NCBI RefSeq assembly: GCF_040219335.1
Contig: NZ_JAVJSQ010000006.1
Location: 1 to 64,000 of the forward strand
Origin: Gimesia sp.
GTDB taxonomy: Bacteria > Planctomycetota > Planctomycetia > Planctomycetales > Planctomycetaceae
Direction: 5' to 3'
DNA length: 64,000 nucleotides
Shown: positions 44,177-54,812 of the stretch, piece after piece
How positions within the stretch are numbered: position 1 is the stretch's first letter
Layout of the letters: every line of letters begins with the position of its first letter
The notes under the pieces: model-generated
Databases searched by the model: none
The model's input: the letters and a program-made list of their open reading frames with translations, nothing else
What the model was told of the DNA's origin: nothing
Made by a program: the position numbers and the translations under genes

Positions 44177-45202
44177 ATGAAAGCGCTATCAATACTTTTT
44201 CTCCTGATCGCCGCCTGCGGTCTCACTCAGAATAACGCCTCCGCGGCTGAACCGGTCAAACTGATCTTCGACACCGATATCGGAAATGACATTGATGATG
44301 CCCTGGCACTGGCCGTCATTCATGCACTGCAGAGCCGGGGGGAGTGCGAACTGCTGGCCGTCACGAGCAGTAAGGATAATCCGTATTCGGTGCTATACTG
44401 CGATGTTGTGAATACGTTTTACGGTCGCCCAGAAATCCCACTGGGACGCGTGGAGCAGGGGAAAACTCCCCAAGACGGATCCTACGTGCGGAAGGTGGTC
44501 GAATACGCGTCCGAGGGGAAGCCTGTTTTTCCTCGACAGTATGACTCTGCAGATCGACTGCCGGAAGCCGTCAGCCTGCTCCGCAAGACACTGGCCGCTC
44601 AACCCGATCATTCGGTGGCTCTGGTCGTGGTCGGTTTTTCCACGAACATCGCCCGCCTGCTCAAGTCTCCTGCAGATGACATCAGTCCGCTGACAGGAAA
44701 AGAACTGGTCAGCCAGAAAGTCAAACTGCTTTCACAGATGATCGGGCGCTTCGAACCCGGCAAGCCAGCCTCCTTCCACGAATATAATGTCAGGGAAGAT
44801 GTCCCCGCCGCTCGTACCCTGTTTGAACTGTGGCCGGAAAATGTTCCCGTGGTAGCCAGCGGCTGGGAAATTGGCAGGGCGATTCAGAACCGGTCGACCA
44901 GCATTCTCAATGACTATAACTATGTGAAATATCACCCGGTCAAACTGGGGTACGAATACTGGCACAAAATGCCTTACGACCGTCCCACCTATGACCTGAC
45001 CAGTGTCCTGTATGCAGTACGTCCCGATCGCGGCTACTTTGGCAAGTCGGCGCCGGGACAACTGAAGATCAATGAGTCTGGCAGACTGGAACACCTTACA
45101 GAAAAAGCAGGCAACCATTATTTTCTGACCGTCACGCCACAGCAGGTAGTGCGTACTCAGGAAGTCCTGGAAAGTCTGTCCAGTCAGCCCCCGGCACACT
45201 GA
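44177..45202 (+). CDS. Secreted nucleoside hydrolase-like protein
   Basis: A member of the inosine/uridine-preferring nucleoside hydrolase family, which cleaves the N-glycosidic bond of nucleosides. The calcium-binding start reads FDTDIGNDIDDALALAV, matching the DTDxGxDxDDA motif. It has an N-terminal signal peptide (about residues 2-24), so it would act outside the cytoplasm, unlike most homologues. The C-terminal catalytic His/Asp region cannot be located with certainty. About 341 residues, normal length. It starts 34 bases after the start region of the divergent rhaB unit's promoter zone. Substrate unknown. Confidence 0.85.
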   Translation: MKALSILFLLIAACGLTQNNASAAEPVKLIFDTDIGNDIDDALALAVIHALQSRGECELLAVTSSKDNPYSVLYCDVVNTFYGRPEIPLGRVEQGKTPQDGSYVRKVVEYASEGKPVFPRQYDSADRLPEAVSLLRKTLAAQPDHSVALVVVGFSTNIARLLKSPADDISPLTGKELVSQKVKLLSQMIGRFEPGKPASFHEYNVREDVPAARTLFELWPENVPVVASGWEIGRAIQNRSTSILNDYNYVKYHPVKLGYEYWHKMPYDRPTYDLTSVLYAVRPDRGYFGKSAPGQLKINESGRLEHLTEKAGNHYFLTVTPQQVVRTQEVLESLSSQPPAH

Positions 45203-45250
45203 TACCAAACCGGGACTCAAGTCCCCTCTTTCAATAGTTAGCAGAATTTC

Positions 45251-45805
45251 ATGAGTGAGCAGACTGAACAATCCACAGATCCGACATTTGGTACTCGTTT
45301 TAAAACGGCGTTGAAAAACCTGGGGATCGGCATTGTGTTCCTGATTGCGGGGTTGTTTTTACTCTGGCATAACGAAAGCAGAATTCTGGAACGGGAACAG
45401 AGTATCACTCAGGCGGAAGCAGTTCTTTCTGAAGCCAGCACCGATCCAGAATCTGGAGCAGAAACAAAGTCTGCTCCCCAGGATACTCAGGTCACCACTC
45501 CCTTTCGCTGGGCCTTACGACTTGGTGGCTGGGTGATTCTGTTTCTGGGGCTGGCGACACTCTTTAAACCACTGGTCGTACTCGTTGATAAGATTCCCTT
45601 GATCGCCAATTTCGTCGGACGCGGGATCACGGTCTTCGCATTGCTCAGCTCATTAAGCCTGACCCTGCTCCTGATATCAGCCGTCTGGATGGTCGCGCGA
45701 CCCGTCTTCGGGGCACTGATGCTGCTGGCCGGAATCGTCCCGCTCTTCATCTTATATCGCTCCGGCAGAAAAGCGCGACTCAAACAGGCCTGGAAAAACG
45801 CCTGA
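45251..45805 (+). CDS. Short TMEM43-family membrane protein
   Basis: Encodes 184 residues with four hydrophobic segments (about 22-42, 92-112, 122-146 and 148-168). The first helix region FKTALKNLGIGIVFLIAGLFLLWHNE and the later RLGGWVILFLGLATLFKPLVVLVDKIP... resemble the two ends of TMEM43-family proteins. In usual members (about 400 residues) a large soluble loop lies between; here that loop is only about 45 residues, Glu/Ser-rich. The function of bacterial TMEM43-like proteins is unknown. It follows the nucleoside hydrolase by 48 nt. Confidence 0.7.
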   Translation: MSEQTEQSTDPTFGTRFKTALKNLGIGIVFLIAGLFLLWHNESRILEREQSITQAEAVLSEASTDPESGAETKSAPQDTQVTTPFRWALRLGGWVILFLGLATLFKPLVVLVDKIPLIANFVGRGITVFALLSSLSLTLLLISAVWMVARPVFGALMLLAGIVPLFILYRSGRKARLKQAWKNA

Positions 45806-46091
45806 GTCTCCCTCTGCAGTGATCTCGCTCTTCTCTCTGATTACAGGATCCGGCTACGCGCTGCCATATCCCTCCATCTTACCTAAGTTGATGCGTTCTC
45901 ACGTTCGGCTTCCGAACTTTCTGTCCAAGAACGCAGGATTCCTACAAGTCGAATAACCCTCATAACCGATACCTTTGATATATCTAATACCCATCACGCA
46001 GGAAATCCTGCGCGAGAGGGGGGGGATTTACTGAACTGTCCCGTGTTTCAGGGCGGTTTCGTAGAGTATCCGGCTTGTCGACTTCTTTATA

Positions 46092-47474
46092 ATGAGATTG
46101 AAGTACAACATGGTTAATCCGGCCTATCGTTTAATGATTGGGATGATTGTTCTCCTGTCGGGAGTGGGCTTCCGTACTGCGCAGGCACAATATTCTCCTG
46201 CCATGGGGCAGCCCGGCGCACAGGGTAATCCGTACGCGACTGCGTCCTATGGTGGTGGTCACAAAGGGGGCATGGTCTATGAACCAGCGCCAGAATATTA
46301 CGCATCTCCCGATCAGTATGCTTCAGAGTATTATGCACCCGATTATTACGGCGCCACGAGTAATTCGGGGACAGTGATGCGGGTGCTCCCGGAAGACCGG
46401 GGCTGGGGCTACGATCACCCCTGGGATGGTTTTTTCAAGAACCTGGCTGAAAACAGCTGGTTACGCGTCGAATATATGCTGGTGAAATCCCCTCCAGGAA
46501 ATCAGCTGATTGGTGCACCAATTCCCTCTGGCAATGATCCGCGTCTGCCCTTTACCACCGCTGATTTCGACGGCTTGGGTACTCTATCTACTAAGGAGGC
46601 GGATCTGAGTTCGATCGGCACACAGGGAACCAACGGGCTGCGTGGAACCTTTGGTATCGACTTCGAAAGCGGTACCCTTGAAGCCATCTTCTTTGGAACT
46701 CAATCGGACGTCAGTTCTCTCTCCTACGGTCAGGCGGATCTGTTGGGGCCTGAGTTCGGTCAGACAGACTTGATTTCGATCAATACCCTCGTCGATGGCC
46801 AGGTTGGAATTGCCGGTAGAAACTTCAATCAGAAGTTTGCCGTGAATTACCGCTCTCAGGCTTGGGGAGCGGAAAGTAATTATGTCGTCAATACAGACAG
46901 ACTGTTTTTCAAGACAATCTATGGTGTTGGTGGATTTCAGATGCGTCCTCTGTTAGGTTTCCGCTATTTAAAAATCGCAGAAGATATGAAAGTCACCGGG
47001 GACTTTGAAGAGCTTAATACCACCCCCGAAGTTCCTCTGTTCACATCAACAATTGAGTCGTCCACCAACAACAAACTGTATGTTCCGCAGGCTGGTATTC
47101 GCATGGAGTTTGTACATCCCTGGTTCACGATCTCAGCTGAACCCAAATTCGGTTTCGGTGTCAACCATTACAAGGGGAGTGTCCTGACCGATCAGTTCTT
47201 CGGACCGACGGACCCCACACACCTCACACAGATCTCACAGACTCGTTTCTCTCCCACCTTTGAATTCGGCGTGAATGCCCGCTTCCATTTGAACCAGTGG
47301 TTCACCTTCAACGTGGGGTATAACTTCCTGTGGGCCAATCAGATTGCCCGTCCCGGCACGATTGTCTATTACAACACCAGCACCGTCAGCAACGTCTCCC
47401 TGCAGGCACAAGACAGCCTGGACAGCTACAAGCTGCACGGTCTGGTTCTGGGGGGTGAAATCCGCTGGCCGTAA
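46092..47474 (+). CDS. BBP7-family outer-membrane beta-barrel protein
   Basis: Encodes 460 residues with a signal peptide (about 12-32, AQA-Q junction). A Tyr/Pro/Gly-rich linker (about 35-95) precedes the barrel, which begins with the WLRVEYMLVKSP segment typical of the planctomycete BBP7 family (putative beta barrel porin 7). The rest is alternating amphipathic strands, ending in GGEIRWP. It should sit in the outer membrane. An ATG at 46110 is an alternative start; neither has a strong ribosome-binding site. It is in a region with no operon partner. Confidence 0.85.
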   Translation: MRLKYNMVNPAYRLMIGMIVLLSGVGFRTAQAQYSPAMGQPGAQGNPYATASYGGGHKGGMVYEPAPEYYASPDQYASEYYAPDYYGATSNSGTVMRVLPEDRGWGYDHPWDGFFKNLAENSWLRVEYMLVKSPPGNQLIGAPIPSGNDPRLPFTTADFDGLGTLSTKEADLSSIGTQGTNGLRGTFGIDFESGTLEAIFFGTQSDVSSLSYGQADLLGPEFGQTDLISINTLVDGQVGIAGRNFNQKFAVNYRSQAWGAESNYVVNTDRLFFKTIYGVGGFQMRPLLGFRYLKIAEDMKVTGDFEELNTTPEVPLFTSTIESSTNNKLYVPQAGIRMEFVHPWFTISAEPKFGFGVNHYKGSVLTDQFFGPTDPTHLTQISQTRFSPTFEFGVNARFHLNQWFTFNVGYNFLWANQIARPGTIVYYNTSTVSNVSLQAQDSLDSYKLHGLVLGGEIRWP

Positions 47475-47514
47475 GGCGTGTAGATTTCAGAGAAATAAGG
47501 TTAAGAGCATCAGG

Positions 47515-49002
47515 CTACGCGATCAGTTTCTCTACGACCTTGCCACCCACGTTGGTCAGTCGGATATCCAGGCCACCGAATTTCTGTGCCAGTTTGAGAT
47601 GGTTTAAACCGAACAGGTGCAACAGGGTCGCGTGGAAATCGTTGATGTGTACGGGATCCTCTTCCACCGACCAACCCAGTTCGGTGGTCTTACCGATAAC
47701 CTGTCCCCCCTTTACGCCACCGCCGGCCATCCAGAGACTGAAGGCACTGGGATGGTGGTCGCGTCCGGTAACCGCTTTAGAACCCGTTCGGTTTTCACCG
47801 AGAGGCGTTCTGCCAAATTCACCGGCCATCACGACCAGTGTGGAATCCAGCAGACCGCGCTGTTTAAGGTCTTTCAATAGAGCAGCCACGGGTTGATCCA
47901 CGATCCCTGCATTCCGCTCGATTCCCGCATCCAGACCACTGTGGTGATCCCAGGAAGCGTGATACAGATTCACAAAGCGGACACCACGCTCGACCAGTCG
48001 CCGTGCCAGCAGGCAGTTACGTCCAAAGGCTGCTTCTGTATCCGAGCCACCTCCCCGTTTGCCCTCCTTGGTATTCCCCTTGCGATTCACGCCATAGGCT
48101 TCCTGCGTCTCTTTTGTTTCACTGGAGAGATCAATCAGTTCGGGAGCAGAGGACTGCATCTGGAACGCGAGTTCGTAGCTCGCAATCCGACTGGCAATTT
48201 CATCGTCACCCGTGCGCTGCAGTTGTTCCTGGTTCAACTGCTTGATGGCTTCCAGCCCCGATTTCTGAATCGCGGAATTGATTCCCGGTGGGTTATTCAG
48301 ATTCAATACCGGCTCGCCCTGATTACGAAACAGTACGCCGGCATAAGTCGAAGGCAGAGAACCACTCGACCAGAGTGAAGCCCCGCCGCTGGCACCGCGA
48401 CCTGCCGTCAATACGACATAACCGGGCAGGTTGTTGGATTGACTTCCCAGTCCGTAGGTCAACCACGACCCGACACTGGGTCTGCCGAACCGACCTACTC
48501 CGGTATTCATCATCAGCTGCGCCGGATGATGGTTGAACTGTTCCGTATACATGGAGCGGACCAGTGCGATATCATCTGCACAGGAACCGATGTGAGGCAG
48601 TACATCTGAGAACTCGGTCCCACATTCCCCGTATTTCTTGAACTTGCGCGAACTGCCGCTCAGCGTCGCTGATTCTTTATTGATAAAAGCAAACCGGACT
48701 TTTTCTGTCAGCTCTTTGGGCAGCGGCTGACCGTTCAATTCCTGCAGCTTGGGTTTCGGGTCATACAGATCGATCTGGCTGGGACCGCCGGCGAGGAAAA
48801 TAAAGATGCAGTTCTTTGCGGTTCCGGGAAAATGAGAATCTTTCGGAGCCAGGGGATTCGTTAGACTGCCTGAGTCTTCCCCGGCCAGCAATCCTTCTTT
48901 CTGCATCATGGCAGCCAGGGCATAACCGGCAACACTGCAGGATGAATTCATCAGAAACCGACGTCGGGCCAGATTCAACGATTCAGTGGGAGGATTCAAC
49001 AT
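47515..49002 (-). CDS. DUF1501 protein, Tat-exported
   Basis: Encodes 495 residues. A twin-arginine signal (ARRRFLMNSS at about 12-21, followed by a moderately hydrophobic stretch) starts it. The body is the DUF1501 domain, which has a sulfatase/alkaline-phosphatase-like fold; the FLAGGPSQIDLYDPKPKL and GEFGRTPLGENRTGSKAVTGRDHHPSAFSLW segments are the family hallmarks. It is downstream of the DUF1549/DUF1553 cytochrome protein on the same strand, after about 57 nt, a constant pairing in planctomycetes. The joint function of the pair is not known. Confidence 0.92.
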   Translation of the reverse strand: MLNPPTESLNLARRRFLMNSSCSVAGYALAAMMQKEGLLAGEDSGSLTNPLAPKDSHFPGTAKNCIFIFLAGGPSQIDLYDPKPKLQELNGQPLPKELTEKVRFAFINKESATLSGSSRKFKKYGECGTEFSDVLPHIGSCADDIALVRSMYTEQFNHHPAQLMMNTGVGRFGRPSVGSWLTYGLGSQSNNLPGYVVLTAGRGASGGASLWSSGSLPSTYAGVLFRNQGEPVLNLNNPPGINSAIQKSGLEAIKQLNQEQLQRTGDDEIASRIASYELAFQMQSSAPELIDLSSETKETQEAYGVNRKGNTKEGKRGGGSDTEAAFGRNCLLARRLVERGVRFVNLYHASWDHHSGLDAGIERNAGIVDQPVAALLKDLKQRGLLDSTLVVMAGEFGRTPLGENRTGSKAVTGRDHHPSAFSLWMAGGGVKGGQVIGKTTELGWSVEEDPVHINDFHATLLHLFGLNHLKLAQKFGGLDIRLTNVGGKVVEKLIA

Positions 49003-49059
49003 GGCAATGATCCAGACTCAAAAAATGATTTCAGATAATGATAGCTGTCAGTGGAAAAA

Positions 49060-52000
49060 CTAGCTGCGGGTGACGAACTCATCCAGGTTCAGGAGCACCC
49101 GGCCGATGATGATCCAGGCCGCGACCTCCTGCGGGGTACTGCCCGCGGGAATCGTCTGTTTGCTGGTCAGTTCACTTACCAGTTTGGGATCGGACTTTAA
49201 CAGTCGGGTCTGTTCCTGGTAGAGCTGTTTGATGATTTCGACTTCTGACTCCGCAGGTTCCCGGGTCAGGCAGAGTTCGAACGCATGTTGAATCCGCTGT
49301 TCCAGGCTGCTGTTCTTTCCCTGTGTTTCACTCACAATCCGCGGACCGAGTGCCTGGGAGCATTCAAAGAAGACCGGATCGTTCCAGATAGTCAAAGCCT
49401 GCAATGGCGTATTGGAACGCTCGCGTCGAGTACAGCTCAAATTGGAATCAGGGGAATCGAAGGTCATCAGCATCGGGTAGGGCACTGTTCGCTGGAAGAA
49501 CGTATAAAGCCCCCTTCGATAACGGTCGTCACCTTTACTGGTCGGCCACTTGACGGAATTCGCATATCCCAGACTGGCGATACCCTCGGGCTGTGGTGGG
49601 TTCACACTCCGGCCGCCAATCTTATGCTTGAGCAGACCACTGACCGAGAGGGCCTCATCGCGGATGATTTCCGCCTCGACCCGCAAACGGTTCTGATGTG
49701 ACAACCAGGCATTGTAGGGATCGCGTTCCGCCAGTTCCGGACGTTTTTCGGAAGACTGGCGATAAGTGGCGGAGGTCACGATCAGCCGGTGCAGCTGTTT
49801 CAGGCTCCAGTTCTGTTCACGAAACTGGGTGGCCAGCCAGTCCAGCAGTTCGGGATGCGAGGGGGCTTCCCCCTGTGTGCCGAAGTCGTTGATCGTGGGG
49901 ACGATACCTCGTCCGAAATAGCGGCTCCAGATCCGGTTGACTGTGACTCGGGCCGTTAAGGGATGCTGTGGATTGAACAGCCAGCGGGCCAGATCCAGAC
50001 GCGATGGGTTTTCTGACTGCACCGGAGGCAGCACGGCGGGGGTATTCGGTTGAACTTCATCCGCAGGATTCAGGAAGTCACCTCGCACCAGCAGACGTGT
50101 CTTGCGTGGCGTCTTCAGATGATCGACGACCTGGGCTTTCGTCGTCTCGGATGGATCCTGGGGTGCCTTTTTCCTGTGCGCCAGTTCCTGGTCTTTCAGT
50201 TTCTTCAGCTCGGGATCGATCGTGCGATAGTATTCGCGTAGTTCCTGTTTCTGGACCTCGGTCCGCTGATCGGTGGGCGTATTGAGTGTCTCGGCGATCA
50301 GATCCGTCATCCCGGTCAGTGGCAGCGGCTTTTTGCCGGTGGTCAGCGACAAACGGAACCGGCCCAGGTTGTGATACAGTTTGCGGGTAGTCGACTGCTG
50401 CAGCGTGACGGTGAGCAACATCCCTTTTTCATCACCAAAGCTCTCCTTGGTTTCAAAGGTGGCGATCTGTTTTTTCCCCTGTTGAGGACTGATTGACCAG
50501 CCTGTGTGCGGGCTGTTGTTAATCACGCGGTCGACTTTATAACCCGCCATCTCGAAGCTGGCTTGAGATTTCTCCAGATCGATTTCCTTCGCTTTATCGG
50601 GCGAATTTAACGGTGCTGCTTTCAGTGTCAGCATTGTCAGTTCAAAATCACCAGTCGGACTGCGTCCCGGTCCCTGGCGAGGCAGACTCGGATCGGGCAG
50701 GGCTTCCAGTCGAATACCGTTGATGTCCTGCAGATTTGTCTTAAAGGTCAGCGTGTAAATTTCTGCCCGTCCGGGGTTTTCGCCGGATGCCAGAATAGAA
50801 CGATCCGGCAGTACGCTGAGGGTGGTGTTCTGTTTTGCCTGGAGTGATTCGGGTTGCAGGATGTTCCAGACCGGATTCTGATCCGGTATCTGCTGTTCCC
50901 ACTTTTCCATCGAGCCGACCAGTTTATGCTGTTCGTATTCCTGGACTGCTTTGACCAGCGGCGCATGTGCTTTGAGGTAGACCTGGTTCGCTTTCTCAAA
51001 CGCCGCCTGTTCTTCAGGAAGTGGTGCGCCGATGTCCGGCTCAGTAAGCGAATTGAAAAATGCATACAGTCGATAATATTCCCGTTGTGTGAGCGGATCG
51101 TATTTATGCGTGTGACACTGCGCACATTCCACGGTCACGCCCAGCCAGACAGAGCCCAGGGTGTTGGTTCGGTCCACGGTGCGTTTGACGCGATCCTCTT
51201 CCGGGTCAGTACCCCCTTCGCGGTTAATCAGCGTGTTACGATGAAAGCCGGTTGCCACCAGTTGCCGCGTGTCCGGATTCGGCAGCAGATCGCCGGCAAT
51301 CTGTTCAATGGAGAACTGATCGAACGGCATGTCATCATTGAGTGCGTTGATGACCCACGTACGCCAGCGCCATGCATGCGGACGCTTGCTGTCTTTTTCA
51401 TAGCCGTCACTGTCTGCATACCGAGCCAGGTCCAGCCAGTGCCGGGCCCAGCGTTCTCCGTAATGCGGTGAATCCAGCAGTTGATCGACCATGTTTTCAT
51501 ACCACTGCGGACTCGGTTCGGAACTCCAGCGTTTCCACTCTTCCACGGAAGGGGGGAGACCGGTGAGATCCAGATACGCGCGGCGAATGAGTGTGCTGCG
51601 ATCTGCCTCGGGGGCAGGCGTTACATTTTCCTGTTCCAGCTTTCGCAGGATAAAGGCATCGATACCGTTTTTGACCCAGTCTGACTGCTTGACCTCGGGA
51701 GGCTGTACGTCTTTGATCGGCTGGAAGGACCAGTGGTCGGATCCGGGCGTCTTGTTCTGTCCCGCGACTTCAGGCCAGACGGCGCCCTGTTGGATCCAGG
51801 TTTCTACCAGAGCCAGTTCCTCTTTCGTCAGTGGGGTGCCTTCACCTTCGGGGGGCATTTTATCTCCATCCCCGGTTCCGGCGAGGCGATGATAGAGTTC
51901 GCTTTCGTGACTGTGTCCCGGTTTAATGGCGATTCCGCTGTCGCCCCCTTCCAGGGCGCGGCTTTTCAGATCGAGGCGGAATCCCCCCTCCTGAACTTCA

Positions 52001-52170
52001 CTTCCATGGCAGGAAAAGCATTTGGCCTGGAAGAGTGGACGGATCTGTTTCTGGAAATCAACTGCCGCTGCCTTCTCTGATTTTTCATTCGCAGAGAGCA
52101 TCGCAGGCGGAAGCAGCGACGAGGAGAGCAGAAACAGAGAAGCGGTAAATGTGAGTAGACCGAATTTCAT
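49060..52170 (-). CDS. Planctomycete cytochrome C / DUF1549 / DUF1553 protein
   Basis: Encodes 1036 residues from ATG 52170. A signal peptide (about 1-27) is followed by a planctomycete cytochrome C domain with one heme motif CFSCH (residues 51-55) and a distal methionine within KMPPEGEG. Then come DUF1549 (about 160-370; includes [17 protein letters not shown] and [17 protein letters not shown]) and DUF1553 (about 700-980; [25 protein letters not shown] and [13 protein letters not shown]). A linker with a possible carbohydrate-binding fold lies between them. GAGGG precedes the chosen ATG by about 8 nt; the open frame runs 20 codons further. Pairs with the DUF1501 gene. Likely periplasmic redox or polysaccharide function, unproven. 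Confidence 0.93.
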   Translation of the reverse strand: MKFGLLTFTASLFLLSSSLLPPAMLSANEKSEKAAAVDFQKQIRPLFQAKCFSCHGSEVQEGGFRLDLKSRALEGGDSGIAIKPGHSHESELYHRLAGTGDGDKMPPEGEGTPLTKEELALVETWIQQGAVWPEVAGQNKTPGSDHWSFQPIKDVQPPEVKQSDWVKNGIDAFILRKLEQENVTPAPEADRSTLIRRAYLDLTGLPPSVEEWKRWSSEPSPQWYENMVDQLLDSPHYGERWARHWLDLARYADSDGYEKDSKRPHAWRWRTWVINALNDDMPFDQFSIEQIAGDLLPNPDTRQLVATGFHRNTLINREGGTDPEEDRVKRTVDRTNTLGSVWLGVTVECAQCHTHKYDPLTQREYYRLYAFFNSLTEPDIGAPLPEEQAAFEKANQVYLKAHAPLVKAVQEYEQHKLVGSMEKWEQQIPDQNPVWNILQPESLQAKQNTTLSVLPDRSILASGENPGRAEIYTLTFKTNLQDINGIRLEALPDPSLPRQGPGRSPTGDFELTMLTLKAAPLNSPDKAKEIDLEKSQASFEMAGYKVDRVINNSPHTGWSISPQQGKKQIATFETKESFGDEKGMLLTVTLQQSTTRKLYHNLGRFRLSLTTGKKPLPLTGMTDLIAETLNTPTDQRTEVQKQELREYYRTIDPELKKLKDQELAHRKKAPQDPSETTKAQVVDHLKTPRKTRLLVRGDFLNPADEVQPNTPAVLPPVQSENPSRLDLARWLFNPQHPLTARVTVNRIWSRYFGRGIVPTINDFGTQGEAPSHPELLDWLATQFREQNWSLKQLHRLIVTSATYRQSSEKRPELAERDPYNAWLSHQNRLRVEAEIIRDEALSVSGLLKHKIGGRSVNPPQPEGIASLGYANSVKWPTSKGDDRYRRGLYTFFQRTVPYPMLMTFDSPDSNLSCTRRERSNTPLQALTIWNDPVFFECSQALGPRIVSETQGKNSSLEQRIQHAFELCLTREPAESEVEIIKQLYQEQTRLLKSDPKLVSELTSKQTIPAGSTPQEVAAWIIIGRVLLNLDEFVTRS

Positions 52171-52360
52171 AGACTTGCCCTCATTGTTATCAGGCAATGC
52201 AACGATCCGGGTGCGTCTCTGGAAGGCCAATGCTACGCCATCGCAACATGGGAGAACAGGTGAGTCCCCTTGATGATCGCTGTTACAGATAATAGTAATC
52301 GGATCTGACTACTATTGTCAATTATTCTCACCACGTATGCTCCTGACCAGACCATAACGC

Positions 52361-52400
52361 GAAAAACCTTGAGAGAAGAGCAAATCTCGTCTCTCAAGGT
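52361..52400 (-). terminator. Rho-independent terminator
   Basis: ACCTTGAGAGA pairs with TCTCTCAAGGT (52366-52376 with 52390-52400), and the minus strand continues with TTTTT. It lies about 55 nt past the stop of the PIG-L gene. Confidence 0.85.
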
Positions 52401-52456
52401 CTGATTGATGATTATCCGCTGTTCAGACAACGGAACCGCAGATTATTTGCCGCAGG

Positions 52457-53395
52457 TTATTCGTCTGTCTTGGGAATCGATGCTTCAATCGGAAACAGTT
52501 TGAGTAACGCCTGTTTGTTGGGGCGTGAACCGTATTCGCAGAGTTCGAACGATTCGGCGTATTTGACCTGCTTACCAACGTCTTCGCCGTAAATGTTAAT
52601 CAGCTCTGTGCGGTACTTGTTGGCTTCATTCGACTGACGTCGTGTCCAGGAAGGGCGGAGGTGTTCGACACGCAGTTCCGGGGGATTCGCGGGAGGTACC
52701 TTAGCGGCGCGTTCTGGACTGCCACCTGCGCCTCCTTCCAGAGACTGTGATACCAGTTGGGCAACTGCTTTCAGTTTCTTTTCAAATACATTGTCTAAGG
52801 CGACAACGACATCCGGTCGGAATGGATAGGGTTTCTGAAAGCCATCACTCGAATACATGAACACAGGGTTCTTTTTCAGCCGCGGGACATCCGGGCAGAA
52901 GTAGGGGACCGTCACCATGAACGCGGCGTCCTGCACAAGCACACCAACATAACGATGGTCGGGATGGTAGTCCCACGGACGATGTGAGATGACCAGATCC
53001 GCTTTCCATTCCCGGATCAGTTTGACGATTTTTTTTCGGTTCTCCAAAGTCGGCAGCAGTTCGCCATCGTGGATATCCAGAACTTCTGTTTCCACTCCCA
53101 GGATTTTACCCGCGGCTTTGACTTCTGCGCTACGACGCTGGGCCAGCGTACCACCGGCCATTTCAAAATGACCGATGTCACCATTCGTGACTGAAACCAG
53201 TTTGACTTTATGTCCCTGTTCGGCCCACAAAGCCGCGGTGCCTCCGTTTTTGTATTCTGCATCATCCGGATGCGCACCAAAGCAGATAATCCGCAGCGGT
53301 TCGTTGTCTGCTGCAGAAAGCGCGGAGGGGAGAATCAGCAGAGGGCACGCGAGTAGTAACAGGGGGGTGAAGGCGTTTCGCAGTAGCAGCATCAT
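52457..53395 (-). CDS. Secreted PIG-L (LmbE-like) deacetylase
   Basis: A zinc-dependent de-N-acetylase of the PIG-L/LmbE family acting on N-acetylated sugars. Signal peptide about 1-28. The catalytic AHPDD motif is at residues 41-45 (zinc ligands H42, D45), and the distal HPDH is at about 148-151. Length of 312 residues is on the long side because of a C-terminal extension after the core. GGAG lies 9 nt before the ATG. Exported members are frequent in planctomycetes; the natural substrate is unknown. Confidence 0.9.
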   Translation of the reverse strand: MMLLLRNAFTPLLLLACPLLILPSALSAADNEPLRIICFGAHPDDAEYKNGGTAALWAEQGHKVKLVSVTNGDIGHFEMAGGTLAQRRSAEVKAAGKILGVETEVLDIHDGELLPTLENRKKIVKLIREWKADLVISHRPWDYHPDHRYVGVLVQDAAFMVTVPYFCPDVPRLKKNPVFMYSSDGFQKPYPFRPDVVVALDNVFEKKLKAVAQLVSQSLEGGAGGSPERAAKVPPANPPELRVEHLRPSWTRRQSNEANKYRTELINIYGEDVGKQVKYAESFELCEYGSRPNKQALLKLFPIEASIPKTDE

Positions 53396-53485
53396 GGTTG
53401 AAAGCTCCGGTTGGGGGGATTCAGATCAATGTTGAGATATGTATCCAAAATACCGGACCGCTTGACCAGATGGTAGTGTAGCGCA

Positions 53486-53512
53486 TAAAAAAAGGCTCGC
53501 CGAAGCGAGCCT
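53486..53512 (-). terminator. Rho-independent terminator
   Basis: AAGGCTCGC pairs with GCGAGCCTT around a TTCG tetraloop (on the minus strand), followed by seven T. It lies about 20 nt after the stop of the Gly-rich protein gene. Confidence 0.92.
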
Positions 53513-53531
53513 TGTGATGTCTTGCATTGCT

Positions 53532-54425
53532 TTACTTGGAAAAGCTGCGGACTGTTTCTGTCTGAGCCCGGGCAGGGGCTTCTTCAGTTTTGTCGACGTC
53601 TTTCCGGTTGCGGGCACGTTCGTGAGAAATGCCGACCAGTTGAACGGCGAACTGCAGTTCAGCACGATTGAAGTAAGGCGAAGGTGGCAGCCCACCAACG
53701 TGTTTGATTGATTTTGCAGCGAGTTCCTGCCAGCTCATCTTGTTGGCCAGGTGCCAGGCTGCTGCCTGACCGGCCTGCTGGTTAACCCGACCGGTTGCGA
53801 CCAGTTTCAGCAGTTCCTGCAGAGCAGGATCTTTGACCATGTCTTCAGTTTTGACCATCCGGTATTCCATCCGTGAGGAAGGCTCTTTTTTACCGTGTTC
53901 GAGACAGACCGAAGTGTAAGGAACGTAAACCGTTTTTTCAGGAGGAACAGAGAAGAAACCACCGCCGGCACCACCAGCGCCACCGGCTCCCCCTAATCCA
54001 CCACCGAGGCCACCACCCAGACCGCCGGCGCCACCGCCTGCTGTCTGTGCCTGACCACCCTGGCCACCACCGAGTCCGCCGCCTAAGCCACCGCCCAGAC
54101 CGCCACCACCCAGGCCACCGCCGAGAGCACCCTGTTTAAGAACCTGAACTGCCAGGAATGTTTCCGGCAATTTTACGTTCAACGGTTTATCGTTATTGTT
54201 CGTAATCAGAACGTTGCCACCTTTGGAGCTCTTCGCGATGATTTCGACATCGACCAGACCGGATTCCATGGCGTCAAACAGATCGTCTACCTTTTCTGCA
54301 GAGGGATCATATTTTTGCGGACGGATCGATTTTTTGCCGGCCTCCACGTTTGTGCTCAGGCAGAGAGCCAGGCAGCCAGCGGTCAGAATTGTCAAAAATC
54401 GGGACGCGGTTTTTGTGGACAACAT
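53532..54425 (-). CDS. Secreted protein with Gly-rich low-complexity region
   Basis: Encodes 297 residues. Signal peptide about 1-29. A beta-rich part (about 35-98; VDVEIIAKSSKGGNVLITNNNDKPLNVKLP) is interrupted by about 60 residues (100-158) made almost entirely of Gly with Leu, Ala and Gln, as repeated GGGLGG and GGAGGAGG units. A helical part (about 185-270) and a charged tail follow. AGGAA lies 9 nt before the ATG. Own terminator and, upstream, a 386-nt region with a hairpin. The Gly-rich insert may be a flexible linker or a surface-interaction segment. No family recognised. Confidence 0.7.
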   Translation of the reverse strand: MLSTKTASRFLTILTAGCLALCLSTNVEAGKKSIRPQKYDPSAEKVDDLFDAMESGLVDVEIIAKSSKGGNVLITNNNDKPLNVKLPETFLAVQVLKQGALGGGLGGGGLGGGLGGGLGGGQGGQAQTAGGGAGGLGGGLGGGLGGAGGAGGAGGGFFSVPPEKTVYVPYTSVCLEHGKKEPSSRMEYRMVKTEDMVKDPALQELLKLVATGRVNQQAGQAAAWHLANKMSWQELAAKSIKHVGGLPPSPYFNRAELQFAVQLVGISHERARNRKDVDKTEEAPARAQTETVRSFSK

Positions 54426-54812
54426 AGAAAACGTTCCTGTGGTTCACGGAGAAAATACCACTTTCGTGTGGTGTAAGACGAGAAGTCGCTGAATCAGCTA
54501 TTTATTACAACTAACCCAACATTATCATCTTACAGCATACAAATTGGTTCTGGCAACAAAAAGTTGCTGGTAAACCAAGTTTTTCACAACTCAACCTGCC
54601 GGCTGTTAAAGTCAAACCGGTCAGGTAATTCCTGCGTAGCAGCGGATTATGCAGGTTATGCGGCTCGTGCGGAAAGGACCTTGAGCAAACCGCCTGCTGA
54701 TTTCCTCCGGGGAAGCGTATTCTAAGCCTGTTAAGAGAGGGAATCTCAGATTATGATGAAGCGGTCAAAACACGATTAACGCTTACCAGTTATCAACTTA
54801 TGGGAAGAAAGC
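54426..54812. other. Divergent intergenic region with one hairpin
   Basis: About 386 nt between divergent genes. A hairpin lies at 54544-54578: outer TTGGTT/AACCAA and inner GCAAC/GTTGC, with GTTTTT after it on the plus strand. It looks like a terminator for plus-strand transcription but no plus-strand gene is upstream, so it may instead be a 5' leader hairpin of the minus-strand Gly-rich gene. Confidence 0.4.

Noticed and set aside
53873..54139. His/Arg-rich plus-strand frame opposite the Gly-rich insert
   Set aside because: Its composition is explained by reading the glycine repeat codons backwards.
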